A stretch of DNA of 64,000 bases, taken from positions 16,263,094-16,327,093 of the forward strand of contig CM055881.1 of assembly GCA_029582165.1 (NCBI GenBank). The letters run 5' to 3'. Below, in pieces: positions 22,559 through 33,790 of the stretch. The position numbers were made by a program, and so were the translations under genes. Under the pieces are notes generated by a model. The model had not been told where the DNA came from. It made no database searches and was given only the letters and a program-made list of their open reading frames with translations. Positions within the stretch are counted from its first letter, which is position 1, and each line of letters starts with the position of its first letter. Source of the stretch: Portulaca oleracea (taxonomy: Eukaryota; Streptophyta; Magnoliopsida; Caryophyllales; Portulacaceae).

Positions 22559-24021
22559 GTCTTGTTTCCCCTTCTCTACGTCGCCAGTGGTCTCATGATC
22601 AATCTCCATGTCTTTAGGCTCATTTGGGTCCGCCTCTTTGTTTTTGGGCTTATAGGCTCGCTTATGAGATTTTCGCGTCTCCACCTTCGGACCAAGCCGG
22701 TCCTTTTCCGTCACCCTCGCGCCGAGACGATCCTTTATCGTAGAACGAGGACCCAGCCTCTCCCTCATGGATGTTCGACTCCTTAACGCCTCTCCAGTAC
22801 GGCGAGACTCGACAGCCGCGATCAGCCACCCGTGATATTCAGAGTCCGCAATCTCTGATACATGTACCTTTGACGGAGCCTTAAGGGTCGGCCTTCTTGC
22901 CCAATACTTCAGCCAAGGATCTATCACCGAGCCGCGAAGCTTCAATTGTTCGGGGGCTTCACATAGTCGCTCGGGGATGGTCTGTTTGCGACCCATCTGT
23001 CGCAATACCCGCTCCGGAAAATAGAAAGTCATGTGTGTTAAGTCGGCGATACACACATAGGCGTTACGATAATCACTGGTCACATATTCGGGAATATGCC
23101 ACCACTCGATCCACCACGCGATGTCACGAAGCTCCTTCAGAAAGGCGACCCATTCAGTTACCGATCGGAGCTCGGTATATTTGCGCCTCCTTTGACAATA
23201 ATCTGCAAGCGCCGAGGGGTTACGATGATCTTCGATAAGGCCCAAATGCTCCATGAGCCATATCTGCCAATAAAGTTAGCACGGGTTATGATTGCATACC
23301 AATTATTCTCCCAACTAACGAAAAAAAAAAAACCTTAAAACCCGCCTGGGTTTTAAAGGCAGTAGGCAGATTTGAAGAAAAAAATGAGGGAGGAAGGAGA
23401 AAATGTACCTGAAGAAGTAGGGAGCACCCATGAAGCTCATATTCCGGATCCGGATTGTCCAAACCCATCATAGTTTCCGTCAGCATCAACGACACTGGAT
23501 TAAAACCTCGAGCCATGTCTTCAACAATTTGAATTAGGCCCGCCGGCCCGGTTCTTCGCCCACCATGATAAAAGCAAAATTCTCCAAGAAGACATAATAC
23601 GAGTGCTCGCACTCGTATCACGGGAAGTCCAAAGTGTCAGGCGATTGAAAATATACGACAATGGTTTGGAAAGTACCTTATCGCCAAATAATGCGCTTCC
23701 TATGACTCGGTTCAGAAGACATAGCAATTTCTTTTACTATTTGGTGTTGTCGGCAAAAGTTGGAGGTGATGTCGATCGTGCGAAATGATTCATCCCGAGA
23801 ATAGACGACCACTCTTTGGGTAATGGGCATAGCTCCTTCAAGGAAAAGCGGAAAACATGCATCTTCGGATCCCAAAAAGCTCATGCCGCTCGAATAAAGT
23901 CATGGTTAACTCTCGCTTGTCGGAGACTTAGCAATCTCGTCAGGTTATATCTGTCGAGCTCTTTCTTGTCGTCTCTGGACAAAGTGCTAATCCAAGTAGC
24001 GAGCTTCTTCTCGAAGGCCAT
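22559..24021 (-). pseudogene. Antisense ORF: plant-mobile-domain-like protein with an intron
   Basis: The minus strand starts at ATG 24019-24021. It reads a helix-rich N-terminus, then 'AFWDPKMHVFRFSLKELC' (about 23883-23830), a signature of plant mobile domain (aminotransferase-like/DUF7745-type) proteins. A TGA directly before this motif and a TAG near 23737 interrupt the frame, and a frameshift lies near 23620. An intron fits 23408 to 23264 (donor GTACAT after CTTCTTCAG, acceptor GGCAG). Splicing joins 'GCSLLLQ' to 'IWLMEHLGL', the expected W-containing helix. The last exon (23263 to 22559) contains 'YFPERVLRQMGRKQTIPE', the C-terminal mobile-domain motif, then a basic, Arg/Lys-rich tail. 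Tat elements are known to carry antisense ORFs in this position. Its role is unknown. Confidence 0.7.
23264..23408 (-). other. Predicted intron of the antisense gene
   Basis: The intron is 145 bp with GT...AG ends on the minus strand. Splicing restores a continuous mobile-domain reading. It holds one copy of the Tat dyad motif (AAAACCCGCCTGGGTTTT near 23336-23356). Confidence 0.6.
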
Positions 24022-24709
24022 GATAGGAGGTTTTTTGTGATTTTAGGAGGCTCTTTTAGATGGAAGATGCAATTAAAGATGATGTGTGATATCAATGGCA
24101 AAGGATGAGGTATTTATACACCTTTATCCATGATCAAAATGGAACAAATCGGCCAGCAAACAGTCACATAGCCGTTGCAATCATATCCCATGATTCAAGC
24201 CTTTCTTCAACGGCTAAAAACAAAAAAAAAAGAGAAAAAAAGGTGAAAACCCAGGCGGGTTTTAACCTCGCCAGATCACCCCACGCGCGCCAGCCAGCTC
24301 CGGCCCAGCTCCCTCTACCGCTTAAAACCCGCCTAGGTTTTAAGCGTTCTGGGCCCGTTTTCCTGTTTCCGCAGCCCATTTGTGTAGTATTGTATCGGGT
24401 TTTGCTTCGATTGGCCCGTTCGTGTATTTTTTTTGATATTCTGGTTTCTGTTATCGGTCTAATGGTGTCCGGTTCTGAAATTTTTCTGCTTGAGCTATCT
24501 CCGACACTTAAGTTTTTGTCCTTTTTATTTTATTTTCTTTTTGGGGAAGCGGGATTAATGGGAATTAATCCCATCATGTAGAAAATAATTCGAAATTGCA
24601 TTAAATAAAAGCGTCAAGTTGTGCATACACCAAGTTCGAGTCTTGCATAAAATAAAAATATATTACAAAGAGCCTTGCATAATTAAATAAAAAAAAAAGA
24701 GGAAGAGTC
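24022..24709. other. Spacer between the two antisense genes
   Basis: No credible ORF. The segment has two copies of the Tat LTR dyad motif (near 24244-24262 and 24324-24343), within a stretch that resembles the LTR hairpin zone. It could be the promoter/5' region of the antisense mobile-domain gene. Confidence 0.5.
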
Positions 24710-26407
24710 TTAAATAAATAAAAAGGTGTCTTGCATCGCATGAAAGTGATCACCACAGGGAACCGGAATCGCCGCTGTCCTCCGCCAAGTTGCCCCTGCA
24801 TGTGAAGTTCCTGCGTTGGAAGTACCGGCCGTGCCAAAGTAGGTATCCCAAGAGTAATAGTCAGGTCCAGGAGCAGTCTGCACAGGAGGTGATGGCCCGG
24901 TCAAGGGCATTTCTGCAGGACGCACACTCGACGGCGAAGACACAGAGTGCTCCTGCGAAGCAGCCAGCCAGGAATGATCAGGAACCTGCCATTCAGCAGA
25001 AGGAGTAGGCCACACCGGACCAGTTCCATAGCCGGGGACAGGCCAACCGTAAGAAGCAGATCCACCCAACCAAGAGTTCTGAGGCACAAACCACTCTTGG
25101 GAACCCGTGGGCCATGACGGACCCATCTCAGGAGCAGGGATAGGCCATCCCGCAGAACCAGAACCAAAAGATAAAGCATCATAAGGTGCAGGACGCGAAG
25201 TAGCGTCATCCGCTAGGACCTGGCCGCCAGGATACCCTACGGATGCACCTGAATCGCGGTCCCTCACTACCATTTCACGACCACGACAAGCAGAACGCAC
25301 TGAAGTCGGGGTATGACGAGAAGGAGGAGGCCGGTAGGTGGCGCTTGATTCAGAAGCATCCTCCACCCAGTAAGGATGAGGCTGAGCTTCACCGTACCCA
25401 GTGCTGTGATATGACCCTCCATGACCCAATGGTTCCTCCAAGGACATCTGAGCCATGTCCTCTTCCATGCTTGGAGGGCGACGGCCTCTACTACCAGACC
25501 TGCTACGATGGGATCCAGTGGAGTGCTGATCTTCGATCAGAATACCTTTGCCCCGACCCTCTGGTACAACTGCTAGAGGAGGACGAGAAGACCTCCCAAC
25601 TTCCTCCCGAGATCGACCTCGAGTGGAATATTCCCCAACCGAAGAGCGACGTGGGGGCTCCGTACGAGGAGCGCTTGTAGTGGAACGTCGAGCTGGTTCT
25701 CTAGGAACAGACTCTGCGTCGACCTCCATATTGGCCCCTCTGGCAGCGCCACCTTGGTATCTCCCCGAACCAGTGAAGCCTCGATCAATGAATTTCCTCA
25801 TGGTGCTCCACTCCTTAGTCAGCTGCCAGAGAAATCCCCACCGCGGCAGGGAAATAGCAAAACCAAGGGGTCATTCACAAGTGGTATACAAGGTAAAAGG
25901 AGGTAACATAAAACCGAGTCTTACAGGTTTATGGTCGAATTCTTGAAGCGCAGAGCACTCACTACTGTGCTCCACTTCGAGGAAGCCATCGATCTTTCGT
26001 CTCTCTTGAGGAGCCCTCACTTCGGCAGCTTTAGTGTAAGGTCCCAGTTATAGATTTTCTGGTTAGAAAATGGCTAAAACATGACAAGGACGAAGAAGGA
26101 AGATACATACCACTCGAGCAGCCAAACGGCTAAGATAACGCTGAAACTCTTCATCGAACTGATCCTGGGGAACGTTGTGCACGAAATCATCAAATGCTTG
26201 ACCCCGGACTAGATCCCTCAAAATGGCCGGGTCAATCCGCCATGGCTCAAACCTCTGTACTGGAGGATCTAGGGGAATGAGGCCAGGGTAACCTTCCAAA
26301 ATTTGCCTCGAGGCCCTCTCCCCTAAATACCACACATAGCCGTAAGGCCCTTCAATCAAGACGCGAAGACGGGTGTCGTGTTCCACCCGATCCAGAGGTT
26401 GTGGCAA
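24710..26407 (-). pseudogene. Second antisense ORF block, Arg/Ser/Pro/Gly-rich
   Basis: The minus-strand exon 26407 to about 26112 reads 'WYLGERASRQILEGYPGLIP', weakly like the C-terminal segment of mobile-domain proteins. A donor-like GTATGT follows. A second open stretch of 363 codons (25801 to 24710) is low complexity, rich in R, S, G and P with repeated 'GWPIP/GPSWPT' type segments near 25020-25180. A CAG acceptor lies near 25825. I do not recognise the family. It could be one spliced gene upstream of the mobile-domain gene, or two. Codon choice gives no clear verdict by eye. Confidence 0.5.
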
Positions 26408-26618
26408 CCCTTTGTTGCAAAAAACGGATCACTCTACATCCTAACAGGCATACTTGAAATATTTAAAAATTGACAAAGTATGAAAAATAAATTCATGCTT
26501 GCTCATTTTTATGCTAAACTAAGTACAAGAGGAAGATTAAAAGGATTACCTTGCCATGGGAGCGATAAAACCAAGCATGGTTCCAAGATTGAACAACGAG
26601 ATTAGAGGGAACCAATAC

Positions 26619-26838
26619 GAATCGACACCGGGAAAGACTGGAAGCGACACCGGGAAAGACTGGAACCGACACCGGGAAAGACTGGAGCCAACACCGGGAA
26701 AGACTGGAACCGACACCGGGAAAGACTGGAACCGACACCGGGAAAAACTGGAATCGACACCGGGAAAGACTTGAACCGACACCGGGAAAGACTGGAACCG
26801 ACACCGGGAAAGATGGGAAGCGACACTGGGAAAGACTA
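26619..26838. repeat. 22-bp minisatellite, 10 copies
   Basis: Ten head-to-tail 22-bp units, consensus GAACCGACACCGGGAAAGACTG, with one to three changes per unit. Because 22 is not divisible by 3, the array is open in all three minus-strand frames and yields a 22-residue peptide period. Tandem repeats in the 3' region of Tat elements are a known feature and a source of satellites. Confidence 0.95.
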
Positions 26839-27024
26839 GAAAATTCCATCGACCATCGGCATCGTATCCGATAACGAGTAGAGCATCATTCTTGCTCGAG
26901 ATCATCTCAAAGGAGGCGCATGCTGCCCGTAACCGCGATGCAGGACTCAGCTTCCAAGCATCAAATCAGGCTTTGCAAACCAAAGTCATATCATCATACT
27001 ACTTTGACCTTCGTCCTATTCGGA

Positions 27025-27046
27025 CTCGATCAAAGTGGGGGCTCTA
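27025..27046 (+). other. Polypurine tract of the Tat element
   Basis: The stretch 'cgatcaaagtgggggctcta' directly precedes the LTR start TGTAGAC. The same tract is seen at 34017-34035 and, reversed, at 13922. Confidence 0.85.
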
Positions 27047-28723
27047 TGTAGACACTAGAATTTGTACCGGTATAAACCCGAAAAAATATATACAAGATGG
27101 ATGGGCAAGTGAAACGGGTCAACGAGCCCAAAAAGATCAATAAACCGAGCCCAAAGAAAATAAATCAAGTCGGTAATAATTAAAACCCAAAGGGGTTTTA
27201 TTTTTTTATTCACCAGCCCACACAGGAAGCGGGCCAGTCGCGCGCCCCGGCCTAGAGCAAATAAAACCCGCCTAGGGTTTGATCCGGCCCAGAAAATAAT
27301 CAAACACCGCCTAGGGTTTGAGCGAAGTTGCACGCGACGTCGTTTTGTGCCATGTCAGCGATCCGTGTGATGAAATTATGAAAGCACGCCTAGGCTTTGA
27401 TGAATCTGGCGCTAAAAAATCGTTGCATGCATGCAATCCCCTGATTTTTGCCCACGTGATTTGACTTTGCCCTTGACTGCCTATAACCCGCCTAGGCTTT
27501 GGTGTGAAATGGCATGATTTTTGGGGTATGTTCCCCGTTATTTTCCTCCAAATCACTCACTCCCTCACCTATAAATACCCCCTCCATTCCACCTTCATTT
27601 TCATCAACTCTCATCAACAACTCTCACAACCAACAACCATCATCTAATACATTTACTCTACTCTTCCACCATATTATACTCTCTCAAATTCTCCTCATCT
27701 CCTATCATTATTCTATCCTCCTATTATTTCCATATTATACTTCCATCATCCTCCATCACAAAATCACCTTCCCACACCACATCCATATCATACTACTTTT
27801 TCTCCCACAATCCCTTTCTCAAATCATATTCTTCACAACCATACAATCATCCATACACCACTTTTCCTAAACCATCCACATTTTCTCATCCGAGCTTCTA
27901 GTCAAGGGGAAATTCAAGGGATCAAAGTCGTCATCGTTACATCTTAAGCAAGGTTCGATTTCTTTATTTTCATTATTGTAATTAATCATGTAATTCTTTC
28001 TTTAATTTCGTGCTTGTACAGTTGTACATATTTTGTAAAATAAAACCGCATTGTTTTATATTGCATGATATGAATAATAATTCCGCGAAATTAATCAAAC
28101 TTCTCCCCGCTCTCTTTCTTTTCAATGTTGATTTTAGTAGAGTCTGTTTTATAACAGGCGGATTCGAGAGTTCTTATAACTCTCGAATTCGTAACCTTAC
28201 CCCCGAACCTAGAAATCGGGTTCGTAGACCGGATTCTTTCTTTTTCTTATTTTATGGTTTGTCGATTTCCTTAAATTGGCTGGCGACTCTTTTACAATTT
28301 TATAAACTCGTTTAATTATTTAAAGTATTCGATTTCTTACACAAAATTAATTTAAGAAAATAATTTAATTCATGTCCAACATTTATCCAAGGAGGGTCCC
28401 GAGAGAAATGGGCCAGAAAATGCTAAAACCTAGGCGAGTTTTAGCTGATTCTAGTGGCCCACTGGTTCTCTTTTCGGGCCTGGATTTACTAAGTGGGTCG
28501 GGATTAAATTATTGTTAAATTAATTTATGTAATTACGGATAATTTAAATAATAAAAAACGGATTTGTAAATAAATAAAGTTTCATCACCTCGAAAACGAA
28601 TTTCGAAAAATAAAAATATCCTTATTTAAGGATTAAGAAACCTTAGTCGGCTCCCGATCACAAATGTAGCGCATCCGAGAAAACACTTCCACGAACGAGA
28701 ATTTTTTCCAGGGTGTTCCTACA
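27047..28723 (+). mobile_element. 3' LTR of the Tat element
   Basis: This 1677-bp LTR runs from TGTAGAC to CCTACA. A likely TATA/start region lies at 27570-27590 ('tataaatacccc'), followed by a pyrimidine-rich leader. Dyad motifs (CGCCTAGG with flanking AAAAC/GTTTT) cluster at 27180-27490 and again near 28421-28446. The short ORFs within it are not credible genes. Confidence 0.9.
27568..27582 (+). promoter_or_regulatory. TATA-like box in the Tat LTR
   Basis: 'cctataaataccccc' is conserved in the related LTRs (52472-52486 and, reversed, near 13240). It is followed by a pyrimidine-rich untranslated leader. Confidence 0.6.
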
Positions 28724-29487
28724 GGTGGTTTGTGAGGAGTGAGCCACGTACGCTGGAACGCCTAAGGAGCTTCAGGCGCACACTTGACGGCCTAACAGAG
28801 GAACAGGTCGTTTGGTGTCCGTACAGTCCAGAACCTTACAAATCCTGTCGGCGTATGACATACCATGGTGTCATTCGGGCTTATGATGTGACTGAGCCCT
28901 ACATGCCTATTCGTACTGTCCGACAGCTTGGTCTTGTCCAGAAAGTCCCTGGCGCCCCAGACCCACCACAAAAGGAAAGCCGACCAGCAAATGATACATA
29001 TATTTTGGTTTTTAACGACACACTGGTTGATGTATCGTGGGCCCGATTTCCACAGGCCAACTCCATGACACCTGTTACATGGAAACGGTGCCGAAACCCA
29101 TGGGATGCGGAATCTGAATATAGTAGTTGGTTCTGCAATGTCTCACACCCGTACCTGATCCAGGATTACAACCCGGGCCCGGCCGTCGTAGATGATCCTT
29201 CAACTATGGAATACGTAAGTAATTTTTTTTAATTTACAAATTGTTTAATATGTATATATATTTCCTACTAATTTTTTGTATCGAATGTTTGCTTCATGTT
29301 GTAGTGGGCTTATGAGTGGCCACGACGTGCAATGCATATGTTCGACTTCCCGTTGGGTGGTCGCGTACCAGTTGAGACTCACGACAGCGTCCTCGATCTA
29401 TGTGAACATTGGCGTCGGCATATGAACATTCAGGCCCCCCTCGTCTGGTCCCAGAAGATGATGAAGAAGATGATGACTGATTGTTAG
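28724..29487 (+). pseudogene. Plant mobile domain protein, C-terminal part, cut by the Tat LTR
   Basis: Exon A reads from the LTR edge to 29214. It contains 'EEQVVWCPYSPEPY' and 'PYMPIRTVRQLGLVQKVP' (the R-Q-x-G-x-x-Q-x-x-P motif of plant mobile domain proteins), then 'DVSWARFPQ' and 'YSSWFCNVSHPYLI'. A consensus donor GTAAGT at 29215 and an acceptor TAG ending at 29304 join it to exon B (29305-29487), which ends at TAG after an acidic/basic tail. The N-terminal half is missing, because the Tat LTR ends directly before it and no partner half is seen to the left. Such domains are frequent in MULEs. The transposase gene on the other strand supports that origin. Confidence 0.75.
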
Positions 29488-29822
29488 TTTGTCAATGTTT
29501 ATTTCAGCTTGGACATTTGAACTTTTTTTTAATTTGGGTATGTTGTATGTGACGATTTGATTGTAGTTTGGTTTCTATTTATATTGTATGAACAATGTTG
29601 CCCTAGAACCATCTATTTAGTTATATTTATGTTTAGATTGTGCTTTCCACAATGTTGCATAATTTTTTTTTTTTTAAAAAAGGAGCAATGCCCACAAACC
29701 CTAAAATAAATCAATGTGGGGTGAATAGAGTTGAAATAAGGTTGCGTGCGTCAGATAGGTGACAATGTCTCAATGTTCGAATTGGAAATAAATCACAAGT
29801 CTCAATTACAATTGGAACTAAA
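29488..29822. other. Spacer between the convergent MULE genes
   Basis: These 335 bp of AT-rich sequence include a T-run and A-run near 29660-29680. No ORF is seen. The two MULE genes converge here. Confidence 0.5.
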
Positions 29823-32800
29823 TCATATGTTATCCCTACGAATTTGTCTAAGTCTAGACCACAACTGAAAACGGTCAAGAAGAGGACTATCAAATCCTTC
29901 AACAGAGTAGTCGCAGGCACGTCTCCATCTAATATCCAACAGAGGTAGAGGACATCCTTGTTGCAAATGCACGAGAACATAGTGGGCTTTGTGGATATGT
30001 GCTAGCGCTACAACGCGCTCGGGAGCAACAATGTCGGTCGCTACAGTGAGTGGCAAAACAGTCATGCATGACTCAGTTGTATGTTGGCCGCGTCCACGAA
30101 CAGTTGCGAGACTAACAAAAATGTAGTTTAGTATGGTGGCAGCGAGAAACATATCAGAAGGTGTTTCCAACCAATGTTCTGGGCCGCATGATCCATGGAA
30201 ATGACGTCCAATCCTGCTCATAGCTATGTGCATCGCGTTATCGTAGCCGTAAGCCGCATCGTACATTTACGGATTGGCTTTGATTTCATTTTTCATGGTA
30301 TTTCTGACCATAGACCACTTACGTTGGCCCCTAAAACCTGCCTCGGCAATACATCTAAACCCACAATTACCATCATCTACAACATCCGTCCAGCAAATGA
30401 TGTATGGAATAATGAAATCAGGAACGTCATTTGGCCAAGGAAATGCACCAGTAGTCATTTCTTGGGTCCCTGCGCGTACGAATGAAAAGTTGTTAACAAA
30501 TTTAATTTTTTTGAATGCTAATTTTTGCAGACAATAATAAATAATATCACTTACCAATTGAACCTCCGCCTCCAACTGAAGAAGAGCTCGACTGTTTCTT
30601 GCTAGTGCATGTGCTGGATTTACTGCTCTGACTCTTTGAACGACGATACTTAAAATTACTAGGGTGACGTTTAGTTGACTTCCCTATAGGCGGTCTCCCT
30701 CTCCCCTGTTCTTTCATCTCAGGATCTGGTATGTCGTACTCCTCGGGGTGCATCTCACAGTTCAGTACTCGAGCCATCCAGCGTATCACAGCGGGGTCAC
30801 TTGCCTTTATCTTGTTCACAATGGAGTCGAAAAATTCAACGTCCTAGGCAGATGGATCAGGCACCGTGTCCGATTGATCATAATCAACAATTACTTCAAG
30901 TTGCCTCCAAAAGCTATTAATGGTTTGGGCGTACAAATCAGCATCCCGCTCCTGGAGGCCAAACATCGTACATGCATATGGAAGGCGATGTGTTTTCCAC
31001 AGAATGTGTTGACACAGTTGCTCCGAACCTTGCTTCAATTTCGACACCTTACTGTACTCATTGTTTATCAGGTCCATCACATAATGAGATACACGACCAT
31101 GTAGATGCTTGAACAATGAGGATTTCCTCAACACCGCGTATCCACTCCTAGACTGCTCTAGTGCCCTCCTGATCTCGATATGTTGGTTTTATATCTGGTG
31201 ATGAGCCCTTTTAAACAATCGATCAAATAAACGACAGCCGCTATCGAGATAGTACTTGAAAGTCGAATGTTGACTCTCAGCTCTGGAAGTCGCGATGTTT
31301 CCCATGTGAAGGACATCATCGGTGTATGCTTGCAAAAACTTCTCCTTGTACTACATCCAAGTACTGGTCAAATATTCGACAACCCGTTTATTTTTCCCAA
31401 CCCAATGTGACTCCAAACACGATCATCTGTAATCGAATTCTACAATTGTGCTCGAATAGACGACGCGATTCCACCACATGTTCCTAAAAAACGATCCTTG
31501 TCCATTCTTCTTCCCTCCAGTCAGGTCATTAACTTTGCTCTCAACGTCGTTCTCTATATGCCATACGCATAATAGGTGAGGAACTCCGTGAAATACGCGT
31601 CCTATAGCCTACGACAAAGCATGCTCTCTATCAGTGATGATCACGTTCGGTTTCACACCGACGCCCATGAGCTCTTGCAGCCTTTGGAGTACCCATTCAT
31701 ATGACTCCTTCAGCTCATCGCTCATTAAGCAGTACGGAACAAGAAAATTATGATTCGTATAGGTAACACCAACTATCTCACAACATGGCTACTTCTTCTT
31801 GTTGGTCTTGTACGTACTGTCGATGAGTATAACTTGTGAATATGTGCGGAGAAGCTTCAGCGAGTATGGGTGGCACATAAACATCATATGCAACTCGCCG
31901 CCATCATCAAATGCAGTCCAGCTCATGTAGCCGTGCTCATTTTCCAAGTGAAGGCAATGTTGCACGTGTGTCCGACCATCCATCTCCTCCGACTTGACTT
32001 TAAATCTCTCATTGTATATCTGCCCCACGTTGACATTACAGTTCGGAAAATTCTGCTTCAATGATATGTGTATCGTAGCAGGAGTGCAACCAGTGTCAGT
32101 CATTTCACGTATATGGACTTTCATTTCAGCTGTCAACGGGTTTCCCCTTCGGTGTCCCTCCTCGTAAAGAATAAATCGATGATTATGCATCCCTTTGTCA
32201 CCCGCATGCGTTCGATGTTCCCACTTCTCCCGGGAGAGAATGCGCATATCATGAATGGACACTGACACGATTTTGTCTTCGTGTTTAACTGACTGTCGCA
32301 ATCAATCGTACCTATTTTCCCTCGATATTTCCCATATCGCCAGCATCTTAGATAGCATCGCACTGGACCATCCACTTCTCCATTATTTTTGTAAGATGCT
32401 CTGACCAATCTGAACCCAAATCCTCTAGCAATGTCGTTGGCCCATGCATGTAGGTCATTGATATTATCAAACCACTGATCTGTTGCAAATTGTCCCGAAT
32501 AATCTATATCATCTCCCCCAAATTCCTTAAGCAACACCTAAGCAAAATTAATCAAATATAATTATACATAAAATTAATCACATATTGTTTTTCAAAAAAT
32601 AACACATAACATTAAACAGTAGTAACGCGCGTCCATATCGCGTTTAACCAAGGCACAAACGCGCAAAACACACGACTGGACCAAGGAAAAATCGTGAAGA
32701 AGACGCGCTCCAACCAAGGAAGAGACACGCTCTGGGCGCGTCTGATCCTTGGCCCAGGCTCGTCCGTTCTGCGTTTCTTCCTTGGTTGGGGCGCGTCTTC

Positions 32801-32939
32801 TGCGCGTCTCAGCCTTGGGCAAAATGAGGTTTGGTTGCGTTTCTTCTACCGATGTAAAAAATTCAATTTCTACTAAATAAACAACGATTAAACATAAAAA
32901 TTTACCTCTTCTTGTTCAAATGATGATTCATTACTCATT
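29823..32939 (-). pseudogene. MULE transposase fused to an OTU cysteine-protease domain
   Basis: Exon 1 starts at ATG 32939 (about 11 codons, then GTAAAT). Exon 2 starts near 32534 with a FAR1/MULE-type N-terminal DNA-binding segment ('WANDIARGFGFRLVRASYK'). The transposase core has 'VILIDSTYKTN' (catalytic D; about 31830) and 'NVIITDREHALS' (D; about 31648-31613), then 'SRAESQHSTFKYYL' near 31280. A 'LPYAC' zinc-finger remnant lies near 30975. A serine/lysine linker follows, then an 85-bp intron (30554 to 30470), then the OTU domain with DGNCGFR (D, C; about 30370) and the histidine in 'KAHYVLVHL' near 29970. At least six stops and a frameshift near 32230 inactivate it. OTU fusions occur in known MULE families. 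Whether the OTU acts on ubiquitin is not known. Confidence 0.8.
30470..30554 (-). other. Predicted intron between transposase linker and OTU domain
   Basis: Donor GTAAGT and acceptor CGCAG on the minus strand. Splicing joins 'GGGGSIG' to 'TQEMTTG' in frame. Confidence 0.7.
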
Positions 32940-33100
32940 GCTAGAAAAATTAATGTTTAGATTTTGAGGATTTAGATGAAAAGAGAGAAATTTCTAGAGA
33001 GAGAAAGAGAGTGGGGAGTTATAGGAAGTGTTTGAGGCCCAAGGGCATAGCATGGAATTTTTATGTCAATTAAGGGCGACGCACAGTAAAATAAGGGCAA

Positions 33101-33340
33101 CAAAGAACAATGCCCAAAAATAAATGTCTAAAATAAAAAGTTAAAATACTAATTGTACTTAAACTTACCATTACTTGGTGGACCCATTTTTTCAAGTATG
33201 TAGATTTTTTTACTAGTTATTTAGAAACCACATTAGCATTATTTCAAAATATAGGCTTGTGGTATGATTTTCATGAATGTTTGAATTTGTAAATTTACTA
33301 GACATTATTAAAGAGTAATAAAAATCAAATATACAACTAT
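33101..33340. other. AT-rich intergenic DNA
   Basis: No ORF, repeat or RNA gene recognised. Confidence 0.5.
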
Positions 33341-33790
33341 CGGTTCAGGTACAATGCAGGTTTGAATTAGTTTGGGTCGATTTGAGTTGTTTATGTTTGA
33401 ATTTAATTAGGTTCGGGTATAATTTAGGTTTGAACTGATTCAGGTTTGGATCATTTTTATTGGGCCTGAATGGGCTCGGGTTTGAGTCGGTTCGGGTTTA
33501 GGTTGGTCTATGTCTGCTTTAGTGCGGGTCAACAATTGGTTCAGGTACGATTCGGGTTTGGGTCGGCTCTGGTTTGGTTCAATTTTCTTGGGTCAACCTC
33601 GGTTCAGGTTTGAGTTGGTTCAGGTTTAAGTCAGTTCAGATTTATTTTGGTGTTGCTTAAAATCGAGTCATAGGTTCGGTTTAGTTCTGGGTCGATTCAT
33701 TATAGGGTCTTGGGTCATTGTCGGTTCAATGTTTCGGTGGTCAGTTCAGGTTTGGGTCGAGTCTCGGGTCAGTTTGGCCAGGTCTACACC
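33341..33790. repeat. Degenerate GGTTCGGGTT repeat field
   Basis: About 450 bp of degenerate repeats of a 10-16 bp theme (GGTTCGGGTTTGAGTC and variants), ending in 'tggccaggtctacacc'. Such TTCGGG-type low-complexity fields are common in plant DNA. Confidence 0.75.

Larger units (their letters stand above)
14168..28723 (+). mobile_element. Tat-lineage Ty3/gypsy retrotransposon, nearly complete
   Basis: Order: truncated 5' LTR (14168-14365), tRNA-Arg type primer site, 1.3-kb leader, gag, protease, RT, RNase H, second archaeal-type RNase H, integrase, two antisense genes, minisatellite, polypurine tract, 3' LTR (27047-28723). The dual RNase H, the tRNA-Arg primer and the long region after pol with antisense ORFs are hallmarks of the Tat lineage. 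Several stops and frameshifts make the copy defective. No target duplication can be tested, because the left LTR end is missing. Confidence 0.9.
28724..33100 (-). mobile_element. MULE (Mutator-like transposon) remnant
   Basis: The remnant comprises a convergent pair: a mobile-domain gene (plus) and a transposase-OTU gene (minus). The left end was lost at the Tat insertion. The right end is estimated at about 33100, where coding and leader sequence stop. No terminal inverted repeat or 9-bp target duplication could be verified. Confidence 0.65.

Noticed and set aside
25243..25680. Plus-strand open frame of 145 codons
   Set aside because: It overlaps the longer antisense frame, shows no known motif and has the low-complexity pattern expected for a shadow of the Arg/Ser/Pro-rich reading.
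30748..31104. Plus-strand open frame of 118 codons opposite the MULE transposase
   Set aside because: The minus-strand reading shows clear transposase and linker features; this is its shadow.
33341..33790. GGTTCGGGTT repeats as a CRISPR-like or telomeric array
   Set aside because: Units are degenerate and of unequal length with no spacers; plants have no CRISPR. The unit is not TTTAGGG.
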